In this document: in pieces, positions 35,515-47,229 of the stretch | Layout of the letters: each line of letters opens with the position of its first letter | How positions within the stretch are numbered: position 1 is the first letter of the stretch | Origin: Argentina anserina | Lineage: Eukaryota > Streptophyta > Magnoliopsida > Rosales > Rosaceae | Direction of reading: 5' to 3' | Assembly (NCBI RefSeq): GCF_933775445.1 | Contig: NC_065875.1 | Location: 3,472,001 to 3,536,000 of the forward strand | DNA length: 64,000 nt | Notes under the pieces: model-generated | What the model was told of the DNA's origin: nothing | The model's input: the letters and a program-made list of their open reading frames with translations, nothing else | Databases searched by the model: none | Position numbers and translations under genes: made by a program

Positions 35515-35655
35515 TACGTACAGAAATACATATATAATATTTATACGTACAGAAATACATATATAATATTTATACGTACAGAAATACGTAAATAATATTT
35601 ATACGTACAGAAATACGTATATAATATTTATACGTACAGAAATACGTATTAATCG
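35515..35655. repeat. Tandem repeat of about 29 bp in the solo LTR
   Basis: About five copies carry tacgtacagaaata and ataatattta. The other solo LTR has only degenerate traces of this motif at the matching place (near 24950-25190), so the array grew in this copy. Confidence 0.7.
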
Positions 35656-36339
35656 TATATTTGTACAGTAACCGTGAATAGTAACAGTGAACAATAACAC
35701 TGAACAATAATTTCGTAAAACCGAAAATTGCTGAACAGTAACCGATTATTACTGTTTCGGCATTTAAAGGTTTACGAAACGATTCTAAAATTCTTTTCTT
35801 ATCTTTTCAAGGTGATCGTTAAATCGAGGAAATGAATTATAATCGGGAATTGTAGAATTACGCTCGAGTCGATAAGGTGAGTAAAATCTCACATATTTAC
35901 GAATCTACCCGCGCGGTGATTCATTATTTTGTAAGAATATTTAATAGTGAATTACAAACATGTATACAATATAGTGGACTACATATATACTGTATAAATG
36001 GTAATAAGTATATATATATATATATATAGTTCATTATGTTATATACTGTTATTAATTCATTAGAAATGTTCATTTCAATGACGAGAAATTGTGTATTGAG
36101 CATGTGTTTGTGAAATATGACATGTATAGTATATAGTGGACTATATATATTGTATAAATGGTAAATAAGTACGAATATATATAGTTTGCTATATAATATA
36201 TTGTTATGATTTTATTGTGATTATATCGAGTATAATTTTGAATTGTACAATATGATGTGAGATTATTGTACGTGTTGGCAAGTCGGAACCTAGCCTTTGG
36301 CCGGGCGAAAGTTACGATACAGTTAGAGCTCTAGTCTGT

Positions 36340-36540
36340 CAGCCATAGTACTTCATGTGAGGTAACGGGTGGTTATCTACTCATGAGTACTCAGATTGTT
36401 TTGGATGTTGGGTAGCGGGTGGTTACCCAATATCAGCGTAGTACTGCATGTGAGGTAACGAGTGGTTATCTGCTCATGGGTACTCAGATTGTTTTGGATG
36501 TTGGGTAGTGGGTGGCTATCCAATATCAGCGGTGTATTAC
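36340..36540. repeat. Two-copy duplication of about 90 bp in the solo LTR
   Basis: The blocks catgtgaggtaacg, gtactcagattgttttggat and ttgggtagygggtgg occur twice, spaced about 90 bp. The reverse-orientation solo LTR has a single, shorter version (about 24000-24110). Confidence 0.7.
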
Positions 36541-39500
36541 GAGAGGGGTAACAGATGTGTACCAGTGTTCTTGGTACCCGTATTATAAATGCATTTAGGT
36601 AACCAGAAGGGTTACTTAATTTCTCATGAGCGTTTTATTTCATATTCTTTGGGACAACCAGATGGGCCGTCCATTGACTCATGAGGGCATTTATATTGTT
36701 GATTGTGATTTTTCGTATATATTGATATGCGAACTGTATTGTCATTTTACTCATACGAGCTATAAGCTTACCGGGTTTGTGTTTACAATCCCGGTGCACC
36801 AATTCAATGGTGTAGGGGATAATTCCGCAGGTACTGATTAGCGGAGATTGAGTGACGACTCCGGAGATTCGAAGTCGTTCGTATCCTGTTCGTGGTGAGA
36901 TTTCTGGCGTGGATTTGTGTGAGAATTTGAGTGAATTTATTTGTAAGCTTTGTGAGAGTTTGTGAGGATTATTACATTTTCCATCATATTGTAATGTCGA
37001 ATTATAAATTTGGTTTGTAATAATCGGTTTGACTGAGTTGTATTTGGAACTCAGAGATGATCCGTTGTGCACGTTAAATGATTTCAATTCTTTGAGATTG
37101 TTTTTGGTGTCCTAACGACTTTGATATTTTGAGTTTTGGGCTCGAAATTTTGGGGTCGTTACATTTTCATACTGCTCAACAAATTATTTCAAGGTAGTCT
37201 TGGAATTGACATGGCCATCAAAGAATGAATTCATACTTTCACTTCTTTGTGTGGTAGACATTCCTGCCCAAAAACAATCTTTAACAAAACTTGGAACCCA
37301 ACGTGTTCTCTCCTCAAACATGACATCCAATCAATCATTTTTCTGCAACTCATACTTCTTAATCATCTCATCCCAACGTTCCTCAAACTCAGTACGAGAT
37401 AATGAATCATAAATTGTGTTTAACAAGGTTATCGAGATAGATTCATATTTTGCATATCCTTTTAACTTTTCAGGAAGTTTCTTTAGTATATGCCACAAGC
37501 ACCAACGGTTCCTAGTTTTTGGGAAGACAATCTCAATGGCGTTTCTCATAGCTCTATCTTGATCAGTAATAATTCCACCAGGAGCATTCCCAGACATGCA
37601 TGCTAGCCAAGACTTAAATAACCAAACAAATGTCTCTGTTTCTTCACTTGAAATCAACCCACATCCTAGCAATATCGACTGTCCATGATGATTAACCCCC
37701 ACAAATGGAGCAAAAGGCATTTCATACTTATTTGTCAAACAAGTAGTGTCAAATGTAATAACATCACCGAATTCATGGTATGCTGCCCTACTCCTTGCAT
37801 CTGCCCAAAACAAATTTCTCAGTCGACCCTTTTCATTTATATCAATGGCATAGAAGAAATTAGCATTATTAGCTTGCATATCCAAAAAGTAAGTTTGAAC
37901 TGCACTAGCATCACCTTCCTTCAGCTGCAATCTCCTCATTTTTTCAATGTGATTTCGAGCATCTTTTTCTAAAAATGGTACATTCTCATATTCCCGATTT
38001 TCAACAACAATCGAGTTGTAACTCTTGTTTGTCCCTATTTTAGCAACATCATTCAACTCAAGCCTCCTCTTAATTGATGAACTTAATCCACGATTGACTA
38101 CGAAATAATGAGACTTTCTTGGACTCAAACCATGATTATGCTCAAGCTTTACAAAATTAATTGTCCACTTTCCATCAAGGGAATTACCAAGTCTAATAAG
38201 TGCATTACAATCAGTCTTCACACTTGGACGAGGCTTTAGAGAGTTACTTGTTGTACTTTTAAATTTCCCGGCTCTACAACATGAAATAGTAACATATCTT
38301 GTACTCCCATCATCTCCCTTTCTGGATGTTCTCTTTTTGACAGGGAATCCTGATTGCTTCCCATATTTCCTATAGTATTCCAATGCCTCGTCGATAGAAT
38401 TAAAACTCATTTCAACATTGGGCTCTTGCAATATGTCTTTCCCTCATGTTCTTAATTATTGTCTAAGCTCTTTGATAAATCATCTATTGCTGTTCCTAGA
38501 TCATATATAAATGATTTTCACAAATGTGCCACTAAAACAAATGGCTGTATATTGATAGAAACGTTTTGGTATAGATAACATACCTTGTTCATTAAGGAGA
38601 GGAATGTTCTCCGATTCGTCTGACAATTGTTCCATTATTTAGCACCTGAAAGCAAGTAATATAATATAAACATAGTGACAATAAAAATTAATCATATCAT
38701 GAATGATCACAAATGGACACATTGTGCAATTATCTATGATCAGTAACTAGAGGACAAATGCATAATTTAATCAACCCGTGTATTTCATCTTATGTGTACT
38801 TATTTTCTAAACTTAAATCATTGGGGTTTAATTTTTCTGTTTTTCTATTGAATGTGAATATGTAGTACGTCTTTGATGCTGGGTAAAAGTCTGATCTAAT
38901 GATAGAACAAAGCAGTTGATAAAGGCAAGGGTGGAATTAAACGCAGCTATGCTTCATGTAAATAAAAAGGAACAAACCCTAATTATTCAGATTTGAAAAA
39001 AAAATCGCATCTATCTATGAAAATAAACGCATCATAAGAAGGAACATGGAAACCCTAACCATTCATATATGAAAAAAACCACAGCTATGAGGACAAGAAA
39101 AATTGAAGATGTTTACATGTATAATGAGAAACCTTGCAAGACATAAGAAAAAACATTAAAAACCCTAATTAACTTCCACTTTTTCCCGCAAACCTAAATT
39201 CCTGACATGTTTTAATAAAAGAAAGAAAACTAACCACGTTTAGAATAGGCAAATATGCTATGATCCAGAAAGTCAAAATATTTAGATTATGAAGAATCGA
39301 TGAGGAGGTGGGAGGATGAGTAAGATTGTTGCTTGAGCGGATAACAAAGAGGGTTTGAAGAAGTACGTACATAAGAAAAAGAGATAGGGTTTTATGGATA
39401 AATAAGGAAAATAAAAAAGTGGAATTGAAAAGAATTTTTCAGAATAAAAAAACCAAAGACTAATGAAAACCAAATTTTTTATTTTGCATGCCACATCAGC

Positions 39501-39558
39501 TGCCACGTCAAGTGGTCCATAGGTGGTTCAATAATTTGTGGTTCATTTAGCATTAGTC

Positions 39559-40252
39559 ATAATAATTTTATTCTCAAAAGTAAAAATACTTCTTACTTGA
39601 TAGTGATAATCAAGTATGAAATAACTTCACTGAGATCGTTGCTTCAAGTGTCGATACAAGCTTATTAAGATCGTTGTAATCACACGGACTTTGACTTCAC
39701 TAAGCTTGTCGATGATGCCACTATAGTCTTCAATGGAGTCACTAAGATCTCCTAGCATAAAGCTATTATTTGATGTGAATTTCTTCTCTCTTGTTTTCAC
39801 CCTTTCTCCCCTACTGTCCACGTCTCCTTCTTGGGGCAACTCACTGCATATATATCCCTAGCCTCTTCACCACAATTCATCCTTGATATGGATAAAAATC
39901 ATCCTTAATAACCTTCTTAATAAATCTCTAAATAGAAAAGGTAAAACCCAAATACATATGGAATACATCCATGTAACCATATCCCTTTTCTATATTTATC
40001 TCTATCACCCTTTAACATAAAATATATTTGAAAACATATTCTCAACTATATCTTGATCTACCCTTGAATAATCCACTTGAATTAAATCACCTCTATGATA
40101 GGAATAACATGTCGTGAGGGATTCCTAGACCAACTAGGAAACTTCATCAAATAACCTTTTGCATATCCGATCTCCTCTTTATTCTCCAACGACTTATCCT
40201 CCACATCTTTGGTTCTTCATCACCTCTATGAAGGCCAATATATGTACCTTCA
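39559..40252 (-). repeat. Larger part of the copia 1 LTR
   Basis: It continues the LTR interrupted at 31667. tacttcttacttgatagt and agatcgttgtaatcacac match 51200-51320 in the second copia element. It ends ACCTTCA at 40252; the EF-hand/ZZ duplication unit 2 starts right after it (atatctgattcttcttc). Confidence 0.85.
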
Positions 40253-40281
40253 ATATCTGATTCTTCTTCAATCAATACGTA

Positions 40282-41155
40282 TGTAATACCCCGAAGTTTT
40301 GAGTTTAATTTAGTATAATTTTTTATAAATTATTAAGCTTGATAATTCGAATAAAATTGCATTTCTACGCATTCTCGTCGATGTCTTTGCGAAATCAAAT
40401 TGATTTCATAAATTTACGGTGGAAAAACGTTACGTTTTCAGTGGCTCGAGAGTCGACTTTTATTCCGTCGCTTATCTCTGAAAATTTCCTTCACGGAAGT
40501 TGTAGAGCTTGTCGATGCGAGTTGACACACAACACACCTTAAACAAATGTCATATGTGAAATTTGTTAACAACGGAAGTTTGGTTTCGGATTTTGGAAGG
40601 TTATAAAAGGACATTTTCGGAAACTAAAATCAGAAAACCAAAAATAGAAACCCGAGTCGGCCCAAGCCCGACCCAAGTTCCTCTCCTCTGATTTCTCTTC
40701 CTCTGGCGATCTCTCTCCTTCGGCTGCCGTGCTCGACATCTGGTATCGTTGGGATCGCACAGCTGAGCCGCGTCAGCCCATTGTAGTGGCAACCCCCCCT
40801 GTGCCGTGTCTCAGCCACCACTAACGGAGCACTGTTGCAGCATTGGCGAACTCGATGTCGCCGGTGACGCTGGGGGTCAAGGCTGTGACAGTGAGTCCTC
40901 CCTCCTCCTCCTAGGTATGAATCCACCGGCGGTGAAGTCCGAATCGAGCTGGGTAACGTCTAATATTCAACCCCCGATCTGGGATCTTGCGGCGGCGATT
41001 CCGGCCGTCTTGGAGCGAACTACATGTATGGTTAGATCTACTCCTCATGATCTACATCTGTGAACTCAGTTTCGATACACTGTTGACTTCTCACCATAGA
41101 GTTATCATGGCTTCGAATTCGAACTTTTATCATTCGAAATTTCGGGGTCGTGATA
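40282..41155 (+). repeat. 5' LTR of the Tekay-like element, distal part deleted
   Basis: It keeps the promoter side: ttggaaggttataaaaggac near 40595 looks like a TATA region, followed by a CT-rich leader. It then jumps to the last 100 bases shared with the 3' LTR (gtttcgatacactgttg to tcgtgata). The terminal CA has become TA. The repetitive distal part found in the 3' LTR (46160-47000) is absent. Confidence 0.85.
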
Positions 41156-41156
41156 G

Positions 41157-41169
41157 TTGGTATCAAAGC
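41157..41169 (+). other. Primer-binding site of the Tekay-like element
   Basis: TTGGTATCAAAGC just after the 5' LTR, one mismatch from the usual initiator-Met site TTGGTATCAGAGC. Confidence 0.8.
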
Positions 41170-41437
41170 GTAGGTTGCATATTTAATGATCTATTAATAT
41201 CATCCAGGAGCGATGGCCCGACTGCAGCGGATCCCCATCACATGCTCTTCCGTATTTATATGTTACTGGGTACGTATGAGTGTTAGGAGCCTCACCTTAA
41301 GGTTTGGTCCTTAGAGGTGTTGTGATGATATTTCAATGATTCTTCTTTCCTCTATATATCTTGGTTAATATATGTTGGATCTATTTTATTTGGGCCCAAG
41401 ATTATACATGTATTAACTAAGTGTTGGTTTCAAAATG

Positions 41438-44400
41438 ATGAATTTAGAGAAGGGCTGTGCGAGAGGCCGGGCAAGAGGCCAAGGCCGAGCTAGGGGTGGA
41501 GACCGAGTCCGCACTGTGGAGAACCTTTATGAGGAGCAGGCACCACCGGTCGAGCAGGTTGACCCTGAGGCTGTCCTTAGAGATGAGGGTCATGTGCTTT
41601 AGCTGATCAAGGACATCAGGAATCTGACAGCGCCATCAAATCATGAGGGCTTGGATCATATGGTGGCGGATCATTGGATCGGGAATATGGAAACCTACTT
41701 TGAGATGGTGATGTGCTCGAAGATTGAGAAGAGGATGATAACCACATTCTTCTTAAAGGATGATGATATGAATTGGTGGAAAAGTACAAGATGGATTGTG
41801 GATGTGTCCACTCTGACTTGGGAGGGTTTTGTGGAACTCTTTCGAGAGAAGTACTTTCCATCTACGGTGAAGGAGAAATTAGAGCTTGAGTTCCTTGCTC
41901 TGGTGCAGAGAGATATGACCGTCAGGGAGTATGAGGCCCGTTTCCACAGTTGTATCGGTTTGTTAGGCCAATGGATGTGACCTCCTTGGCTCAGAAGTTC
42001 ATACGGGGACTTAGGCAAGAGTACAAGACCATCATATAAACACTTTGTCGGATTACCAATAAGCTGATGTATGAGAGTGCCATGAATTTAGAACAGGCGA
42101 ATAAGACTCAAGGAGGTGATGTGGAGTCTAGGGATGTTCGAGGAAAAAGGAAGGCAATCAGTTCAGGCACTGGGTCTGCGGGACCGAAAGGTGGATCTTG
42201 GAAGAGGCCGAAGACCTATCACCAGACTCCAGCTAAGGTGGCATCTCCATCTGTTAGGGCTGCACCTGTCAGACACTTGTCGTCAGTGAAGTGTTTTGTT
42301 TGCGGCTAACTGGGTCACTATGCCTAAGCTTTCTCGAAGCCAAGGAAGTTGGGCTGTTTCAGGTGTGAACAGGTATGACATATGGCTAGAGACTACACCT
42401 GACCTCAGGAGGGTAGACAAGAACATAAGCAGAGGCAATTACCTGCAGGTCAAGCTAGAGTGTTTGCCGTGGGTCAGCGGGACACATAAGTGGAAGGTAC
42501 GTTATCTATTTTTGACTACCTTGCTAGAGTACTGTTTGATACGGGAGCATCACACTCTTTTATTACTAGTTCGGTAGTGGAGGTGTTAGGTTTGATCCCT
42601 GCATCTCTTGGAAGCTCTTTATGTGCCACTACACCTTTTGGAGTGTCTCTTGAGCTTGAGACAATCTGCAAGGCTTGTCCAATTATGATCAGAGGTAGAG
42701 AATTCTCTGCTTCCTTGATAGTGATTTCGAACCACACCTATGACGTGATCTTAGGAATTAATTAGCTAAGGCCACATCATGTTTTGATTGATTGTTTTGA
42801 CATGGTAGTGTTTTTCCATAGTCCAGAGGAGCCAGGTTTTCGTTATCGTTGCCTCATGTCAGATAATGTCATGAGAACAAAAGTCTTGGCACATGTGGAG
42901 TCTGTGGATAAGAAAGTAGTTATCGCAAACATTGTTGTGGTGTCCGAGTATAGAGAGGTGTTTCAAGAGATACCAGGTTTACCTCTTCGGAGAGTTGTCG
43001 ATTTCTACATTGATGTGGTACCCATTACATCACTTGTGTCGAAGGCACCTTATAGAATGGGGCAAAAAGAACTTAAGGAGTTGAAGGTGCAGATAAATGG
43101 GTTATTGGACCAAGTATTCATTAGACCTAGTGTCTCACTTTCGGGTGCACCGGTGTTGTTCATGAAGAAGAAGGATGGTTCACTACAGTTGTGTGTGGAT
43201 TATAGGGAATTGAATAAGGTGACCATCAAGACTAGGTATCCTCTACCTAGGATTGATGACTTGTTATATCAGCTTAGAGGGGCTACGGTATTCTCTAAGA
43301 TTGATCTGAGATCGGGTTACCATAAACTCAGGGTGAAGGAGGAGGATATCTCTAAGACAGCTTTCAGGACTAGGTATGGACACTATGAGTTTGTTGTCAT
43401 GCCATTTGGTGTAACAACTGCTCCTGCCGTTTTTGTGAGTCTGATGAACCAAATATTTAGCTAATACTTGGATGAGTTCATAGTAGTGTTCGTTGGTGAC
43501 TTCCTGATACACTCCAAGTCCCAAGAGGAGCATGTAGTACATCTAAAAATTGTGATGCAAACTCGAAAGGAAGAAAAGTTGTATGCCAATCTTGAGAAGT
43601 GTGAGTTTTGGAAGGAATAAGTTAAGTTACTTGGTCATGTGGTATCGAAGGATGGTGTGTTAGTAGATCCATCAAAGGTGGAGGCAGTGAAGAGTTGTAG
43701 TCAACCAAAGACTCCTATATAGATTCGTAGTTTCCTTGAGTTAGCAGGTTACTACCGGAGATTCATTGAAGAGTTTTCTAGTATTGCATCGCCTTTGACC
43801 AAGTTGCCAAGAAGGATGTTCAGTTTGTGTGGACAAAAACATGTGAGAAGGCCTGCAATAAATAAAAGACTAGATTGATTACGGCTCGAGTGTTGACAAT
43901 TCCCACTAGTGGGTGTGGTTATGTCATTTATAGCGATGATTCGCATCAAGGCTTAAGGTGTATGTTGATGCAGCACAGAGGAGTGGTTGCTTATGGCTCT
44001 AGACAGTTAAAGGTTTATGAGAAGAACTACCCCACTCACGATCTAGAGCTCGTTGCAGTTGTTTTTGCCTTAAAGATTTGGACGCATTACTTGTATGGTG
44101 AGAAATTTCAACTCTTTTCTGATCATAAGATTTGAAGTATATGTTCTCACAGAATGAGTTGAACATGAGGCATAGGAGATGGATGGAACTCCTAAAAATT
44201 ATGACTTCACTTTGGAGTATCATCTTGGAAAGACAAATGTGGTTGCCGAAGCCTTGAGTAGGAGACCTAGGGGTATGATAGTTTCTCTCATGGTTCAAGA
44301 ATGACTTATGCTTGAGACCGCATCTGAGTTTGATTTTGTGCAATCAGGAAGAGAACCAACGGTCTTTATGGGTAGTGTCTCAATGCAGCCTACACTCATT

Positions 44401-45816
44401 TGAAGGATTATTCAAGGTCAGGCACATGATAGATTCTCACAAACTAAGTTGGCAGATCTCGTGGTAGATTCACTTGATGAATGTCCATCTAAATGGAGAA
44501 TTGGATTCGATGGGGATTTGAGGTTTAAGAAAAGATTGTGTGTTCTAGATTGTACAGATCTCAAGGAGGAGGTCCTTTGTGTAGCAGCCCGATCACATTA
44601 TCCAATGCACCCAGGGAGCACCAAGATGTATAAAGACCTCTGTAGGCAATTCTGGTGGAGTAGGATGAAGAAACACGTGGCTGAGTTCGTATCAAAGTGC
44701 CTTACTTGACAGCAAGTGAAGACAACGATTTTTGATCAATTTGCTATTCCTCTTTGGAAGTGGGAGCAAATTTCTATGGACTTTGTGACAGGATTTCCTA
44801 AGTCCAGGAAAAGTCACGATGCAATATGGGTGATTGTTAATCGATTGACGAAGTCGGCACACTTTCTTCCGATATTGATGAAGTACTCAGTGGATGTGTT
44901 AGGGAAGTTATATGTGGATGAGATAGTGAGACTTCATGGTGCACTTGTTTCTATTGTTTTTGATCGAGATGCACGTTTCACTTCGAAATTTTGGGGTAGT
45001 TTACAGAAGGCTTTGGATACTACCTTGGATATGAGTACAACATTTCATCCACAGACTAATGGGCAGACAGAAAGGGTGAATCAGGTGATGGAGGATATGT
45101 CGAGAGCTTGTGTGCTTGTTTTTAAAAGAATTTGGGAGGATCACCTGAGGTTGATTGAATTTTCTTACAAGAATAATTACCGTTTCAGTGTCGGCATGTC
45201 ACCTTATGAGGCTCTTTACGGTAGGCCATGTAGATCACCTCTCTGTTGGGCCGAAGTGGGTGACGAAGGACTAATGAGTCTTGAGGTTGTCCAAGAAATT
45301 TCAGAGAAGATCACGATTATTCAAGATAGAATAACAACCAAGAGTAGATAGAAGAGCTATGCAGATTTAAAGAGGAGACATGTAGAGTTTGAGATTGGTG
45401 AACATGTGTTCCTAAAGTTTTCTCCTATGAAGGGCATGGTGAGATTTGACAAGAAGGGAAAGTTTGCTTCAAGGTATGTTAGGTCTTTCGAGATGCTTGA
45501 GAATGTAGGAGATTTAGCCTATCGGCTAGCTGTACCTACGAGTATGTCTGATGTTCACAACGTCTTCCACATTTCCATGTTGAGGAAGTACGTACCGGAT
45601 GAGTGACATGTGATTGATCACATCTCCATTAAGGTGAGGGAGAATGTCACCTTTGTTATCGAGCCGGTTCTTATTTTGGATATGTCGACAAAGAAGCTTC
45701 ATAGGAAAGAGGTGGAGTTGGTTAAGGTTTTGTGGAGTCACTATGATGAGGGTGATGCCTCTTAGGAGCTAGAGTCGGATATGAGGACAAGATATCCGCA
45801 TTTATTTGTTGAGTAG
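41438..45816 (+). pseudogene. gag-pol: Chromovirus gag-pol, multiply broken
   Basis: Gag starts at 41438 (MNLEKGCARGRARG), meets a TAG near 41600 and continues to WWKSTRWIVDVSTLTWEGF. A damaged zinc knuckle lies near 42290 (KCFVCG then stop). Protease has LFDTGASHSFI (about 42535). RT has [20 protein letters not shown] and [13 protein letters not shown], but the YIDD-like active site reads FVGD (about 43489), losing an Asp. RNase H (43875-44135) is cut into pieces. Integrase has a zinc module with HYPMHPGSTKMYKDL, a core MDFVTGFPKSRKSHDAIWV, FDRDARFTSKFWG and HPQTNGQTERVNQVMED. The tail has DVHNVFHISMLRKYVPDE and a degenerate chromodomain-like end (YPHLFVE). At least ten stops or shifts; not functional. 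Confidence 0.93.
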
Positions 45817-45842
45817 AGTACTTGAATTTCGGGACGAAATTC

Positions 45843-45859
45843 CTTTAAGCGGGGTAGAA
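45843..45859 (+). other. Polypurine tract of the Tekay-like element
   Basis: ctttaagcggggtagaa, preceded by gggacgaaattc, directly before the 3' LTR. This phrase is typical of Tekay/Del elements; one C interrupts the purine run. Confidence 0.85.
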
Positions 45860-47224
45860 TGTAATACCCCGAATTTTTGAGTTTAAATTCATATAATTTC
45901 TTGTAAATTATTAAGCTTGGTAATTCAAGTAAAATCGCATATCTATGGCCGTATCAGTCGATGTCTTTGCAAAATGAAATTGATTTAAGAATTTTATGGT
46001 TGAAAACCGTAACATTTTCTGTGGCTTGAGAGTCGACTTTTATTCCGTCGCTCAGTATTTTGTGAACATTATGAACAATATTTTGTGAACAGTGTTCCAT
46101 GAACAGTGTTCCATGAACAGTGTTCCATGAACAGTGTTCCATGAACAGTATTTTGTGAACAAAAGTTGCGCGTTGGAAATAAGGTTAGTAAATTTTACTA
46201 TGACAAGTCTACCATTGACGGTGACTGATATTTATGATTTCTTTAAAAGAGTGAAATGTGACATCTATATAATATAGTGGGTTATGTATGTGTACAAAAA
46301 TGCTAAATACGATACATATATATAGGTTGTTAGATTATATAATGTTATGGTTTTTACTTAAATTATGAAATGTTATTGTTTTCGATTAATTGTAGCGGAT
46401 GAGACCAGAAGGGAGATAATGTACCTTCCAGTATAATGGATTATTGTAGTGACTGTATATATATATATTGTTGTGCCAAAGTCGCTTGGTTGTAGTACAT
46501 AAACATGAGTGAATTGTTATATTGTATGTTGTTTTAACATTGAGTTTTGTTAAAACGTTTTCTGGTCTTCAGACGGTGTTGGCATTAAATCGGAACCAAG
46601 CCTTGGCCGGGTGTCGGTTTCGATCAGTTGGAGCTCTAGTCTATATGTCGTTGTACTGCATGAGGCGTAACAAATGAGTTGTCTAGGTCTCATGAGTACA
46701 CATGTTTAAAAATGATATTAGGTAACCAGATGGACTGTCCATTGTCTCATGAGTACACATATTTTAAATAATATTGTGTAACCAGATGTGCTGCCCAGTG
46801 TATTATGAGTACACATAAAATGTTATCTGTTACATTTCATTTGTATGTGATGTATGTTATAATGTTGGTTTAGTCATACGGACTGAAAAGTTTACCGGGT
46901 TTGTGTTTACAATCCCGGTGCACCAAATCGATGATGTAGGGGATAGTGATGCAGGTGGGGACTAGCAGGCTCGGATAGCTTACTTGGAGGATTACTGAGG
47001 GTTTTCTTTTTCTGTTTGTGGTGAGGATTGAGAATATTATATTTCCAATTGTTTGTAATACTTGAGTGTATAAACTGGTAATGTATTATTCGAGTCAACT
47101 GAGTCGTACTGTGAACTCATTTTCGATACACTGTTGCTGTAAGATGATTTCATTATATTTGAGATTATTATAGAATTATAATGGTTTTGAATTCGAACAT
47201 CATTCGAAATTTCGGGTCGTGACA
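45860..47224 (+). repeat. 3' LTR of the Tekay-like element, promoter part deleted
   Basis: It shares its first ~210 bases with the 5' LTR up to ttattccgtcgct and its last ~110 bases. The middle is different: the TATA and leader part is missing and a long distal part (46160-47100) is present, matching 28700-29741. It ends gtcgtgaca. Confidence 0.88.
46072..46160. repeat. 14 bp palindromic tandem repeat in the 3' LTR
   Basis: gaacagtgttccat recurs head to tail about four times, with degenerate gaacagtattttgt copies on both sides. The unit is close to a perfect palindrome. It sits exactly where the two LTRs part company. Confidence 0.85.
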
Positions 47225-47229
47225 ACGTA

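Larger units (their letters stand above)
34280..37163 (+). mobile_element. Solo LTR (2.9 kb), Tekay-like family, TSD TTTTC
   Basis: 2884 bp starting TGTAATAACCC and ending TGGGGTCGTTACA. TTTTC is duplicated at 34275-34279 and 37164-37168. It contains a promoter-side part with ttattccgtcg and ttgtagagctcgtcgatacg, shared with the LTRs at 40282 and 52270; a leader-like CT run (34650-34740) after tagggtttccaaattggaaa; a GC-rich block to 35300; and an AT-rich rest. It is inserted in the coding region of the MULE transposase. No internal domains. Confidence 0.93.
33451..38431 (-). pseudogene. MULE transposase of the FAR1/FHY3 type, interrupted
   Basis: The N-terminal part (38431-37331) has the FAR1 DNA-binding domain (Cys/His pattern around TISCCRAGKFK, DCNALIRL, LEHNHGL). 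The MULE catalytic core follows with VITFDTTCLTNKYEMPFAPF (first Asp), GIITDQDRAMRNAI (second Asp) and RWCLWHILKKLP. A TGA at 37331 and a TAA further on near 37180 replace sense codons within otherwise conserved sequence. The solo LTR then cuts the gene at 37163/34280. After it come ENREDFKCFSYSL, the SWIM zinc-finger part CCLFQFRGILCRHAIYVLI, IMRRWRKDVNR, and a basic KKRKGRPPSKRK tail. Host FAR1/FHY3 regulators come from this family, but the TIRs and lesions show this is a dead transposon gene. Confidence 0.92.
31668..39558 (-). mobile_element. Mutator-like element (FAR1-type MULE), 7.9 kb
   Basis: Long terminal inverted repeats of about 190 bp start GAGTAATGCTAAATGGACCA at left and GACTAATGCTAAATGAACCA at right. 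A 9 bp duplication, one base diverged, flanks them (ATAATAATA at 31659-31667, ATAATAATT at 39559-39567), as expected for Mutator. It lies inside the copia LTR. It carries a broken transposase gene on the minus strand, which is split by the solo LTR 34280-37163; without that LTR the element is about 5.0 kb. 31970-33450 and 38432-39365 are AT-rich with no recognisable coding sequence apart from possible 3' exons. Confidence 0.92.
29742..40252 (-). mobile_element. Truncated Ty1/copia retrotransposon with a split 5' LTR
   Basis: The minus-strand order from right to left is LTR, primer-binding site, gag, protease and start of integrase; it is cut off within integrase at 29742. The LTR is 31555-31667 plus about 39559-40252 and is interrupted by the Mutator-like element 31668-39558. 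Without that insertion the LTR would be about 0.8 kb, running TGAAAATAC...ACCTTCA on the + strand. The copia element at 51089-55480 belongs to the same family. Confidence 0.85.
40282..47224 (+). mobile_element. Decayed Ty3/gypsy Tekay-like chromovirus
   Basis: The LTRs start TGTAATACCCCGAA at both ends, and ACGTA is duplicated at 40277-40281 and 47225-47229. A tRNA-Met-like primer site follows the 5' LTR and a polypurine tract precedes the 3' LTR. The internal region is gag-protease-RT-RNase H-integrase-chromodomain in the chromovirus order, with many stops and shifts. The two LTRs (874 and 1365 bp) have lost different parts. The element lies in EF-hand/ZZ unit 2 upstream DNA. Confidence 0.94.

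Noticed and set aside
37331..38431. Treating the FAR1-like frame as a host FAR1/FHY3 regulator
   Set aside because: It lies between long TIRs with a 9 bp duplication, has in-frame stops and is split by a solo LTR, so it is a transposon pseudogene.
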